NCBI RefSeq assembly: GCF_008364845.1 | Contig: NZ_VTTP01000014.1 | Span: forward strand, 41,423 to 105,422 | DNA length: 64,000 nt | DNA from: Actinotalea subterranea | GTDB lineage: Bacteria; Actinomycetota; Actinomycetes; Actinomycetales; Cellulomonadaceae | Direction: 5' to 3' | Shown here: piece after piece, positions 24,852 to 31,614 of the stretch | Layout: each line of letters opens with the position of its first letter | Numbering within the stretch: position 1 is the first letter of the stretch | Notes under the pieces: model-generated | Database searches by the model: none | Seen by the model: only the letters and a program-made list of their open reading frames with translations | What the model was told of the DNA's origin: nothing | Made by a program: the position numbers and the translations under genes

Positions 24852-24874
24852 ACCCTCAACCGTAGAAAACCTCG
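24841..24874. repeat. Imperfect inverted repeat spanning the start of the NnrS-like gene
   Basis: CGAGTTTTC (24841-24849) is mirrored by GAAAACCTCG (24865-24874), with one extra C and a 15-base spacer. The repeat brackets the GTG start and its ribosome binding sequence. It is among the most AT-rich patches in the area. It could be a repressor site or an mRNA hairpin hiding the start. Confidence 0.45.
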
Positions 24875-24886
24875 CCTCGACCGACC

Positions 24887-24900
24887 GGGACCTTTGTCCC
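24887..24900. promoter_or_regulatory. DosR/DevR-type dyad upstream of the nirK operon
   Basis: GGGAC-CTTT-GTCCC is a perfect 5-4-5 inverted repeat. It matches the core of the mycobacterial DosR consensus, GGGACTWWAGTCCC, except in the two outer spacer bases. It is centred 42-43 bases before the GTG of the NnrS-like gene and 71 bases before the lysoplasmalogenase start. DosR responds to hypoxia and NO, which would suit a nitrite reductase operon. Confidence 0.5.
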
Positions 24901-24964
24901 AGGCTCGCGGGCGTGAGACGCTGCCGAGCGCCGACGACGCGGTCGGCAGCGAGAGGAGCCCCCC

Positions 24965-25747
24965 GTGCCCGCACGACGCCTCACGACGGTCGCCTGCGCG
25001 GCCTTCGGCCTGACCACGGCCGCGCACCTCGCGGCACACCTCACCGGCCGCGACGCCCTGGCCGACGCGAGCCAGTGGTTCCTCATGCCGCTCCTGGGCA
25101 CGGCCGTGTGGGCCGCGACACGTCCCGACCCGACGACCGGGCGGCGTCGGCGCACGCGTCTGACGCGCCTCACGCTCGTCGCCCTCGGCTTCTCGTGGCT
25201 CGGGGACACGGCGCCGGACCTCACGACCGGCGACGGGTCCTTCCTCGTGATGGTCGGCTGCTTCCTGCTGGCCCAGGTGACCTACTCCGTCGCCTTCGTC
25301 CCGTACCGCGGCTCCGGCGCGCCCGCACGCCCCGTGCTGCTGCTCCCGTACGGCGCCGCCCTCGCCACCCTGCTCGCCCTGTGCCTGCCCGCCGCGGGCG
25401 GCCTCGCGGTGCCGGTCGTCGTGTACGGCGCATGCCTGACGACCATGGCCGCGCTCGCCACCGGCCTGAACCGGTGGGCCGGCGTCGGCGCCGCGGTGTT
25501 CCTCGTCTCCGACTCGCTCATCGCCCTGGGCGCGTTCACGTCCTGGTACGCGCCGCCCGCGCCCGGGTTCTGGGTGATGGTCACCTACACGGCGGGGCAG
25601 GCGCTCATCGCACGCGGCGTCGTCGTCGCGGACCGCGCGTCCGCGCGCGGTGAGGCGACCGCCCGGGGCACGACGACCGCCTGGGGCACGACGACCGCCG
25701 CGAGCCGCGTCGGCGACGCGCGCGTGGCTGCCACCGAGCGGTCGTGA
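24965..25747 (+). CDS. YhhN/TMEM86-type lysoplasmalogenase-like membrane protein
   Basis: A 260-residue protein with about eight hydrophobic segments. FSWLGDTAPDL and FLLAQVTYSVAF match the YhhN signature (W.GD....F..G...F...H/Q..Y), and FLVSDSLIAL matches the second conserved block. Family members hydrolyse vinyl-ether lysophospholipids or are uncharacterised. The C-terminal 35 residues are a low-complexity repeat (ARGTTTAWGTTTAASR). The GTG start has AGAGGAG 7 bases upstream. It is divergent from the nirK operon. Confidence 0.8.
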   Translation: MPARRLTTVACAAFGLTTAAHLAAHLTGRDALADASQWFLMPLLGTAVWAATRPDPTTGRRRRTRLTRLTLVALGFSWLGDTAPDLTTGDGSFLVMVGCFLLAQVTYSVAFVPYRGSGAPARPVLLLPYGAALATLLALCLPAAGGLAVPVVVYGACLTTMAALATGLNRWAGVGAAVFLVSDSLIALGAFTSWYAPPAPGFWVMVTYTAGQALIARGVVVADRASARGEATARGTTTAWGTTTAASRVGDARVAATERS

Positions 25748-25765
25748 CGACCGCCGAGCGGTCGT
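25747..25765. terminator. Short hairpin between lysoplasmalogenase-like gene and arsM
   Basis: ACGACCGC (25747-25754) pairs with GCGGTCGT (25758-25765) around the 3-base loop CGA, beginning at the last base of the stop codon. It lies inside a direct repeat of GAGCGGTCGTGACG. It sits between convergent genes. Confidence 0.45.
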
Positions 25766-25779
25766 GACGCGCGGGGGCC

Positions 25780-26604
25780 TCAGGCCGGCTTGACCGCGCG
25801 CACGATCGCGCCGTGCAGGCCGGGACGGACCTCGTGCGTGAACCGCACGTCCGCGTCGACGAACCCCGCCGCGGCGAGGCCCTCCAGGTACTCGCTCCGC
25901 GACAGAGCCCCCGCGATGCACCCCGCGAAGTCGCCGCGCTCGGCACGCTCGGCCGGCGTGAGGTGATCCTCCGAGACGACGTCGGAGACCCCGACCCGCC
26001 CGCCCGGGACCAGCACGCGGAACATCTCCGCGAGGACCGCGGGCTTGTCGACCGACAGGTTGATGACGCAGTTCGAGATCACGACGTCGACCGACGCGTC
26101 GGGCAGCGGCACCGCCTCGATCCGGCCCTCGAGGAACTCCACGTTGGTCGCACCGGCCTCGGCCGCGTTGGCGCGCGCGAGCTCGAGCATCTCCTGCGTC
26201 ATGTCGACCCCGTACGCGAAGCCCGTGGGCCCGACGCGGCGGGCGGACAGGAGCACGTCGATCCCGCCGCCGGAGCCCAGGTCGAGCACCCGCTCGCCCT
26301 CGTTCAGGTCCGCGACGGCCGTCGGGTTGCCGCAGCCCAGGCTCGCGAGCACCGCGGACTCGGGCAGCTCCCCGAGCTGGGCGCCGGGGTAGAGGGCGCT
26401 GCCGAAGTCGGCGTCCGCCGCGGCCTGCGTCCCGGTCCCCTCGCAGCACCCGGAGGTGCCGCAGCCCGCCGCGTCGTCGGCCGGCGCGGGACCGGACGAC
26501 GTCATGGGCAGGAGCGCACGCGCCTGGACCTCGCGCGCCGCGCCGGCGTACCTGCGCCGGACCTGCTCGACCGTCTCCGCCTGGTCCTCGGTGACCTCGC
26601 TCAT
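25780..26604 (-). CDS. arsM: Arsenite S-adenosylmethionine methyltransferase
   Basis: ArsM methylates As(III), giving volatile or less retained species. The 274-residue protein has the SAM-binding motif VLDLGSGGGIDVLLSARRVG and the family cysteines at SLGCGNP, ISNCVINL and FAGCIAG. An N-terminal CGTSGCC cluster, common in ArsM, lies near residue 48. ATG 26604 is preceded by GGAGAGCGCC. It is divergent from arsR, with a shared operator region. Confidence 0.94.
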   Translation of the reverse strand: MSEVTEDQAETVEQVRRRYAGAAREVQARALLPMTSSGPAPADDAAGCGTSGCCEGTGTQAAADADFGSALYPGAQLGELPESAVLASLGCGNPTAVADLNEGERVLDLGSGGGIDVLLSARRVGPTGFAYGVDMTQEMLELARANAAEAGATNVEFLEGRIEAVPLPDASVDVVISNCVINLSVDKPAVLAEMFRVLVPGGRVGVSDVVSEDHLTPAERAERGDFAGCIAGALSRSEYLEGLAAAGFVDADVRFTHEVRPGLHGAIVRAVKPA

Positions 26605-26639
26605 GGCGCTCTCCTACTCGATGACGACCCGGGTCGGGT

Positions 26640-26705
26640 ATCGATGGATCTCGATGTCCCGACCCTGACGTACACATCGACAGTTGTCAATGCGTCGGTC
26701 ATACT
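26640..26705. promoter_or_regulatory. arsM/arsR divergent operator and promoters
   Basis: CATCGACA-GT-TGTCAATG (26675-26692) is an 18-base near-perfect dyad. On the plus strand its left arm holds the -35 TCGACA (26677-26682); after 17 bases comes CATACT (26700-26705), 6 bases before the arsR ATG. On the minus strand its right arm gives a perfect TTGACA -35 for arsM. A second smaller repeat, ATCGA-N6-TCGAT, lies at 26640-26655. ArsR bound here would block both promoters. Confidence 0.7.
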
Positions 26706-26711
26706 CATGGG

Positions 26712-27149
26712 ATGCCCGTCCACGCGCCCCTCGCCGAACGCACCGACCCGACGCCCGTGACCGGGCCGCACGCGCCCGGCACCAGCGCCTCCGGAGCCCT
26801 GGGTGCCGCCGTCGGGCCGATCCCGGCCGTCGCGTGCTGCGCGCCGCTCGTGCGCACGCCGCTCACGCCCGCCGAGGCCACGGGGTTCGCCACGGTCCTC
26901 AAGGCGATCGCCGACCCTGCGCGGCTGCGGGCCCTGTCCCTCATCGCCTCCCACGAGGGCGGCACCGCCTGCGTGTGCGACCTCGTCGAGCCCCTCGGCC
27001 TGAGCCAGCCGACCGTGTCCCACCACCTCAAGGTGCTCACCGACGCCGGCCTGCTCACGCGCGAGAAGCGCGGCGTGTGGGCCTACTTCTCGCTCGTCCC
27101 CGGCGCGCTCGACGACGTGGCCCGCGTGCTCGTCGGCACCAGGGCCTGA
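26712..27149 (+). CDS. arsR: ArsR-family As(III)-responsive repressor
   Basis: A 145-residue winged-helix repressor. The core (residues 55-140) reads FATVLKAIADPARLRALSLI, CVCDLVEPLGLSQPTVSHHLKVL and REKRGVWAYFSL. CVC in the helix before the recognition helix and a CC pair at residues 47-48 (VACCAPL) are candidate As(III) ligands. The first 45 residues are a Pro/Gly-rich extension. The ATG lies 6 bases after a CATACT -10, so the transcript is likely leaderless. It is divergent from arsM. Confidence 0.92.
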   Translation: MPVHAPLAERTDPTPVTGPHAPGTSASGALGAAVGPIPAVACCAPLVRTPLTPAEATGFATVLKAIADPARLRALSLIASHEGGTACVCDLVEPLGLSQPTVSHHLKVLTDAGLLTREKRGVWAYFSLVPGALDDVARVLVGTRA

Positions 27150-27154
27150 CGCGC

Positions 27155-27191
27155 CGACGGCGCGCCACGAGGGTGTCGTGGCGCGCCGTCG
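27155..27191. terminator. Strong bidirectional hairpin after arsR
   Basis: CGACGGCGCGCCACGA (27155-27170) and TCGTGGCGCGCCGTCG (27176-27191) form a perfect 16-bp stem with the loop GGGTG. It begins 6 bases after the arsR stop and lies between the convergent arsR and cupin genes. Confidence 0.75.
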
Positions 27192-27230
27192 ACGCGCTGG
27201 GCCCCGGGCGCTGCGGGCCGAGGCCCGCCG

Positions 27231-27626
27231 TCACTCCTGAGCGGGCGGCTCGTCCTTGCCTGCGGCCTCGAGCGCGTCGGCCTCCTCCTTGGTGCGGTGC
27301 ACGGCACCCTCGGCGTGGTCCGGCGGGCCGTAGACCGTGTAGAGGATGAGCGGGTTCTCCCCCACGTTGACGAAGTTGTGCGTGCGCCCCGCAGGGACGA
27401 CCACGAGGTCACCCTGGGACACCTTGCGCTTCTGCCCCGAGACGATCGCCTCGCCGACCCCGCTGACGAACGTGAGGATCTGGTCGGTGTCCTCGTGCAC
27501 CTCCTCGCCGATCTCCCCGCCGGGCGGGATCGTCATGATCACCAGCTGGGTGTGATCACCGGTCCACAGCACCCGGCGGAAGTCCGGGCTCTGCTCCGCG
27601 ACCGTCGCGATCGTGAAGTGCTCCAT
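27231..27626 (-). CDS. Single-domain cupin protein
   Basis: A 131-residue cupin. The barrel motifs are visible: PPGGEIGEEVHEDTDQILTFVSG (split: PGGEIGEEVHEDTDQ then ILTFVSG) and GDLVVVPAGRTHNFVNVG, giving the His, Glu and His ligands of a metal site. The substrate cannot be inferred. The ATG at 27626 is preceded by AGAGGAGC at a good distance; a longer start eight residues upstream is less likely. The last 20 residues are charged. Confidence 0.85.
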   Translation of the reverse strand: MEHFTIATVAEQSPDFRRVLWTGDHTQLVIMTIPPGGEIGEEVHEDTDQILTFVSGVGEAIVSGQKRKVSQGDLVVVPAGRTHNFVNVGENPLILYTVYGPPDHAEGAVHRTKEEADALEAAGKDEPPAQE

Positions 27627-27772
27627 GCGCACAGCTCCTCTGGTCGTCACTCGTCCCGCGGACCGCGCCGTCGGCGCCCGCGGGCCTGCACCTCTGTCAT
27701 ACCGCGCCGGGCAGGTCCTCGCCCGACGAGCGGCCGCGCGACCGGCCGTCCGCGCGCCGGCCCGTGGCGTCC

Positions 27773-28915
27773 TCAGTCGGCGGCGCGCCTGCCGTGGGTC
27801 CCCGCAGCCCGACCGTCGAGCTCGTCCGGGTCGGCGTGCTCGCCGCGGCTCAGCCGCATGGCCCGGCCCGCCTCGACGTCACGCGCGTGCTTCTCCTGCT
27901 TCTTGGCGCTTGCCTTGGTGTCCCGCGGCGGCAGCTGGATGGTCTCCTCGGCCCTGATCCCCGCCTGGAGCTCGCGGCCGCGCTCGAGCTCGGCGTCGAG
28001 CTCGGCCCCGAACAGGAGCGCGTTGTTGGTCAGCCACAGCCACAGGAGGAAGACGATGACTCCAGCGAGCGCACCGTAGGTCTCGCTGTAGCTGGCGAAC
28101 CGGGCGACGTAGACCCCGAACCCGGCGGTGGCGACCGCCCAGACGAGGATCGCGACGAACGCTCCGACGCTGATCCACCGGAAGCGGGGCTGACGCACGT
28201 TGGGCGTCCAGTAGTAGAGGATCGCGATGATCAGCGCGACGAGCAGCACGATGACCGGCCACTTGGCGACGTCCCAGACGGACACCGCGACGTCGCTCAG
28301 GCCCACGACGCCGCCGATGGCCTCCGCGACCGGGCCGGACAGCACGAGGGCCGCGCACACGACCGCGACGAGGACGAGCATCACGAAGGTCACGGCGAGC
28401 ATCGCGGGGCGGAGCTTCCAGATGGGCCGGCCCTCGTCGATCTCGTAGATCCGGTTCATCGCGCGGCTGAACGCGTTGACGTACCCGGACGCCGACCACA
28501 GGGCCACGAGAAGGCCGGTCGCGAGCGCGAGGCCGGCACCCTCCTGGGACGCGAGGTTCTCCACGATGCCGCGGACGGTCCCGAGCTCCATGCTCGGCGC
28601 GATGCCCTCCGCGGTCTTCATGACGTCGTCGACGATCTGCTCGCCGTCGCCGAACACGCCGAGCAGCGAGACGAGGGCGAGCGCGGCGGGTGCGACGGCG
28701 AGGACCGCCCAGTACGTGAGCGCCGCCGCGAGGTCGGTCGCTTCGTCACGCTGGTACTCACGGAGCGTCTTGCGCAGCACGTAGAACCAGGACGGCTTCG
28801 TCATGTCGGTCGGCGAGGCGGGCTTGCGCGGGTCGTCCGGCTCGGGTGCCGCGGCCTTGCTCGTCGCGTGCTCGCGGTCGGTGCCGTGGTCGTTTGTCCC
28901 GCCGCGGTGGCTCAT
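27773..28915 (-). CDS. YihY/BrkB-family membrane protein
   Basis: A 380-residue integral membrane protein with six main hydrophobic segments between residues 65 and 310. Family landmarks are ATDLAAALTYWAVLAVAPA, LLVALWSASGYVNAF, MNRIYEIDEGRP and the GALAGVIVFLLWLWLTNNALLFGAELD block. Function is not established; the old name RNase BN is wrong for this family. N- and C-terminal tails are charged. GAGGAGAG precedes the ATG. It is separate from its neighbours. Confidence 0.9.
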   Translation of the reverse strand: MSHRGGTNDHGTDREHATSKAAAPEPDDPRKPASPTDMTKPSWFYVLRKTLREYQRDEATDLAAALTYWAVLAVAPAALALVSLLGVFGDGEQIVDDVMKTAEGIAPSMELGTVRGIVENLASQEGAGLALATGLLVALWSASGYVNAFSRAMNRIYEIDEGRPIWKLRPAMLAVTFVMLVLVAVVCAALVLSGPVAEAIGGVVGLSDVAVSVWDVAKWPVIVLLVALIIAILYYWTPNVRQPRFRWISVGAFVAILVWAVATAGFGVYVARFASYSETYGALAGVIVFLLWLWLTNNALLFGAELDAELERGRELQAGIRAEETIQLPPRDTKASAKKQEKHARDVEAGRAMRLSRGEHADPDELDGRAAGTHGRRAAD

Positions 28916-28977
28916 GGTCTCTCCTCGTCAGCACGGTCCGGTCTGCGGCCAAGCCTCGCCCCGGGCGGCCCGGTGCG

Positions 28978-29019
28978 CACGCGGGGAGCACGCGGGGAGC
29001 ACGCGGGAACACGCGGGAA
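28978..29019. repeat. Short GC-rich tandem repeat
   Basis: Four head-to-tail copies: CACGCGGGGAG twice (11 bases each) and CACGCGGGAA twice (10 bases each), followed by a decayed copy. It lies upstream of the yihY gene and just past the end of the next gene. Confidence 0.7.
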
Positions 29020-29040
29020 CACGGCCGGACGCAGGTGCCG

Positions 29041-29784
29041 CTAGCCCCCCGACCGACGCCCCGGCCATGCGCGCCGGGCCTCGCGGTAGGCGGGCTCGCG
29101 CAGCGCCGCGACCCACGGGTACGTGTCGAGGCCGGGCGGTGTGCGCAGCGGGTCGAACCGCACCGGCAGGTCGACACCGGGCCCGACCGCCCCGCGCACG
29201 ACGAGCCGCCCGAACGATCGCCAGGGTCCGAGCGGGGCGGCGTACGCGAGGTTCAGCGTCATCGGGGACCGCGCGAGCACGACCGCGAGCGCCTCCGGAG
29301 CCGCGGGCAGCGCACGCGGCGGCTCGGGCACGGCTGCGAGCAGGACCGGACCGCGTGGGGCGCGGAACGGTACGAGCGTGGTGAACGGCCCGCTCCCCCC
29401 GGCGCGCCAGGGCCGGAGCACGTGCCTGAGCACCGGGGCCGAGCCGGTCGTCGAGAGCAGCAGGTCCACGGGGAGCGCGTCGTCGTCGCCGACCCACCGG
29501 ATCGCGAGGCCGAGCACGTCCGGGAGCGCCGGGGGGAGGCCGCCGCCGCGCGAGAGGCGCACGACGACGCCGTCCTCCCCGCGGGCGTCGAGCCAGGCGA
29601 TCCCCGAGCGCGCGCGGCCGTGCCGCTCGAGGGTGCCCGCGAGGACGGCTCCTGCCGGGTGGAGGGCCTTCGCACGACGCGCGCGCCCGACGACGCCGAG
29701 CGCCGCCGCCAGCCCGGCGCCCGTCGCGGCGACGGGTCCGCGCGCGGCGGGCTCCCCCCGCACGGGACCGCGTGGAGTCGTCAT
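29041..29784 (-). CDS. Conserved hypothetical protein, unrecognised
   Basis: A 247-residue soluble-looking protein. Segments ARRAKALHPAGAVLAGTLERHG, VVVRLSRGGGLPPALPDVLG and LAIRW recall the heme-side core of catalase-like proteins (a substrate-entry HP.G..L.GT and R.SR..G.P), but no proximal Tyr motif is evident and the length is far below catalase. I therefore do not assign a function. The ATG at 29784 was preferred over upstream starts because the extra 57 residues are low-complexity and because GATGCT stands 6 bases before it. The gene stands alone. Confidence 0.65.
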   Translation of the reverse strand: MTTPRGPVRGEPAARGPVAATGAGLAAALGVVGRARRAKALHPAGAVLAGTLERHGRARSGIAWLDARGEDGVVVRLSRGGGLPPALPDVLGLAIRWVGDDDALPVDLLLSTTGSAPVLRHVLRPWRAGGSGPFTTLVPFRAPRGPVLLAAVPEPPRALPAAPEALAVVLARSPMTLNLAYAAPLGPWRSFGRLVVRGAVGPGVDLPVRFDPLRTPPGLDTYPWVAALREPAYREARRAWPGRRSGG

Positions 29785-29940
29785 CGTCCGAGCATCGCGT
29801 GCGTCCCGTGCGGTGTCGCGCCGAGCGCGTGGCGCCTGCGTGACGAACGCCGACGCCGCCGCCTCGGGCCGGCTCCCGGACGAGGCGCAGGAGCGCTCCT
29901 GAGGCGGCCTACCCGTCGCGAGCACCGTCGTGAGCCGCCG

Positions 29941-29954
29941 CGAGAGCGCTCCCA
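29941..29954. promoter_or_regulatory. CebR-box-like dyad
   Basis: CGAGAGCGCTCCCA matches 12 of 14 positions of TGGGAGCGCTCCCA, the operator of Streptomyces CebR and Thermobifida CelR. It lies 283 bases before the binding-protein gene. The right half is perfect; the left half has two changes. Confidence 0.45.
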
Positions 29955-30001
29955 CTCCTGGGACCTGGGGCCCACGGAGGCAGTCGGACGAGGTGCCTCG
30001 A

Positions 30002-30017
30002 CCACCCGTACGGGTGG
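30002..30017. promoter_or_regulatory. Perfect 16-base palindrome upstream of the ceb promoter
   Basis: CCACCCGTACGGGTGG is exactly symmetric and sits about 29 bases before a TTGACA element. It could be a binding site for an activator or second repressor; no regulator can be named from sequence. Confidence 0.4.
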
Positions 30018-30045
30018 ACGCGGGGTCACGTTTCGGTCACGAGGT

Positions 30046-30075
30046 TTGACACGCGAGCACCCCGGGCGCGACGGT
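30046..30075 (+). promoter_or_regulatory. Probable promoter of the cellobiose operon
   Basis: A perfect -35 TTGACA (30046-30051) is followed after 17-18 bases by CGACGG/GACGGT (about 30069-30075), a weak -10. Transcription would start near 30082, giving a leader of about 155 bases containing both operators below. Confidence 0.45.
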
Positions 30076-30088
30076 GAGACCACCGCGA

Positions 30089-30102
30089 TGAGACCGGTCC
30101 CA
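30089..30102. promoter_or_regulatory. LacI-type operator, copy 1
   Basis: TGAGACCGGTCCCA, a near-palindrome around ACCGGT (perfect form TGGGACCGGTCCCA). It has the length and central CG of LacI-family operators and lies just downstream of the probable transcription start. Confidence 0.65.
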
Positions 30103-30133
30103 CCATCTGGGGCACGCCTCGGCCGCCGCAAGG

Positions 30134-30147
30134 TGAGACCGGTCCCA
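30134..30147. promoter_or_regulatory. LacI-type operator, copy 2
   Basis: An identical 14-base copy, TGAGACCGGTCCCA, centred 45 bases after copy 1. A half site TGAGACC is also seen at 30075. Two identical operators in one leader suggest cooperative or looped binding by the LacI protein encoded at the end of the operon. Confidence 0.65.
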
Positions 30148-30236
30148 TCACGAAGCCACGACCGCCCCCGGGACATCCGGGTCGCGGTCTCGATCGGGGC
30201 GGCAGTGCAGCCGCCCGAGACGACGAAGGAGTCACA

Positions 30237-31541
30237 GTGCGCACGACCAGGAAGCGGGCGCTCGCGCTCACCGCCGGCATCGCCGGCATCGCACTCGTCG
30301 CCACCGGCTGCAGCAGCGGCTCGGATGACGAGGGCGGCGACGACGCCGGCAGCGGCGACAGCGACGAGAAGATCACCCTCACGATCTCGACGTTCAACGA
30401 GTGGGGCTACGAGCCCCTGCTCGAGCAGTACATGGACGAGAACCCGAGCATCACGATCGAGCACAACAAGTTCGGTACCTCGAACGAGGCGCGCGACCAG
30501 TTCAACACCTCGCTCGCCGCAGGCTCCGGCCTCGCCGACGTCGTGGGCATCGAGATCGACTGGATGACCGAGGTCATGCAGTACTCCGACCAGTTCACGG
30601 ACCTGGCCTCCGACTCCGTCGAGGGTCGTTGGCAGGACTGGAAGGTCGGCCAGGCCACCACGCCCGACGGCAAGCTCGTCGGCTACGGCACGGACATCGG
30701 CCCGGAGGGCATCGCCTACCGCTCCGACCTGTTCGCCGCCGCGGGCCTCCCGACGGACCGCGCCGAGGTCGCCGAGCTCTTCGGTGGCGAGGACGCCACG
30801 TGGGACGACTTCTTCGCCGTCGGCGAGCAGTTCGCCGCCGCGTCCGAGGTCCCGTTCTACGACTCGGGTGCCGCCGTCTACCAGGGCATGGTCAACCAGC
30901 TCGAGGCCGCGTACGAGACGCCTGGCACCGACGAGGTCATCGCCACGGAGAACGCGGACGTCAAGGACATCTACGACACGATCATGGCGCACACCGAGCT
31001 CTCCGCTGGTCTCCAGCAGTGGGGCGAGGACTGGAACAACAGCTTCCAGACCGACGGCTTCGCCGTGATGCTCGCACCGTCCTGGATGCTCGGTGTCATC
31101 GAGGGCCAGGCCGAGGGCGTCGAGGGCTGGGACATCGCTGACGTCTTCCCCGGCGGCGGCGGCAACTGGGGCGGCTCGTTCCTGACCGTCCCGGCGCAGT
31201 CGAAGTACCCGGAGGAGGCCAAGGCTCTCGCCGACTGGCTGACCGCTCCCGAGCAGCAGCTCGTCGCCTTCCAGACGAGCGGCAACTTCCCGAGCCAGGT
31301 CGAGGCCCAGGAGTCCGAGGAGATCAAGGCGATCACCAACGAGTTCTTCAACGACGCCCCCATCGGCGAGATCTTCGCCACCCGCGCCGCAGCGGTCACG
31401 GTCGCCCCGTACAAGGGTGCGAACTACTTCCCGATCAACGACGCGATGGCCCAGGCCATCAACCGCGTCGAGGTCGACGGCACGGACGACGCGACGTCGT
31501 CCTGGGACAAGTGGGTCGCTGAGGTCGAGGCCATCGGCTGA
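30237..31541 (+). CDS. cebE: Cellobiose-type ABC transporter, solute-binding lipoprotein
   Basis: A 434-residue family 1 sugar-binding lipoprotein. The N-terminus is a lipoprotein signal (MRTTRKRALALTAGIAGIAL then VATGCSS with the lipobox Cys at about residue 25), followed by an acidic Gly/Ser spacer and a periplasmic-binding fold (ITLTISTFNEWGYEPLLEQY, FPGGGGNWGGSFLTVPAQS). The gene order binding protein-permease-permease-beta-glucosidase-LacI equals that of the streptomycete cebEFG-bglC-cebR cluster, so cellobiose or cello-oligosaccharides are the likely substrate; another beta-glucoside is possible. The GTG start follows GAAGGAG. Confidence 0.85.
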   Translation: MRTTRKRALALTAGIAGIALVATGCSSGSDDEGGDDAGSGDSDEKITLTISTFNEWGYEPLLEQYMDENPSITIEHNKFGTSNEARDQFNTSLAAGSGLADVVGIEIDWMTEVMQYSDQFTDLASDSVEGRWQDWKVGQATTPDGKLVGYGTDIGPEGIAYRSDLFAAAGLPTDRAEVAELFGGEDATWDDFFAVGEQFAAASEVPFYDSGAAVYQGMVNQLEAAYETPGTDEVIATENADVKDIYDTIMAHTELSAGLQQWGEDWNNSFQTDGFAVMLAPSWMLGVIEGQAEGVEGWDIADVFPGGGGNWGGSFLTVPAQSKYPEEAKALADWLTAPEQQLVAFQTSGNFPSQVEAQESEEIKAITNEFFNDAPIGEIFATRAAAVTVAPYKGANYFPINDAMAQAINRVEVDGTDDATSSWDKWVAEVEAIG

Positions 31542-31549
31542 CCTCCGCT

Positions 31550-31581
31550 GCCGGGCCGTCGGCACCTGCCGGCGGCCCGGC
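31550..31581 (+). terminator. Very strong intra-operon hairpin after cebE
   Basis: GCCGGGCCGTCGGC (31550-31563) pairs with GCCGGCGGCCCGGC (31568-31581) around the loop ACCT: a 14-bp stem with one G-T pair. It starts 9 bases after the stop of the binding protein and has no T tract. It probably stabilises the upstream message and lowers permease expression, as seen after other sugar-binding-protein genes. Confidence 0.65.
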
Positions 31582-31614
31582 ACCCCGTCCACGTCGCAAC
31601 CCCGAAGGACCGTC

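Noticed and set aside
28978..29019. Possible CRISPR array
   Set aside because: The units are 10-11 bases with no spacers; it is a simple tandem repeat.
29960..29973. A second DosR-type box (GGGAC-CTGG-GGCCC)
   Set aside because: One arm is mismatched and no suitable promoter or gene start lies at the right distance.
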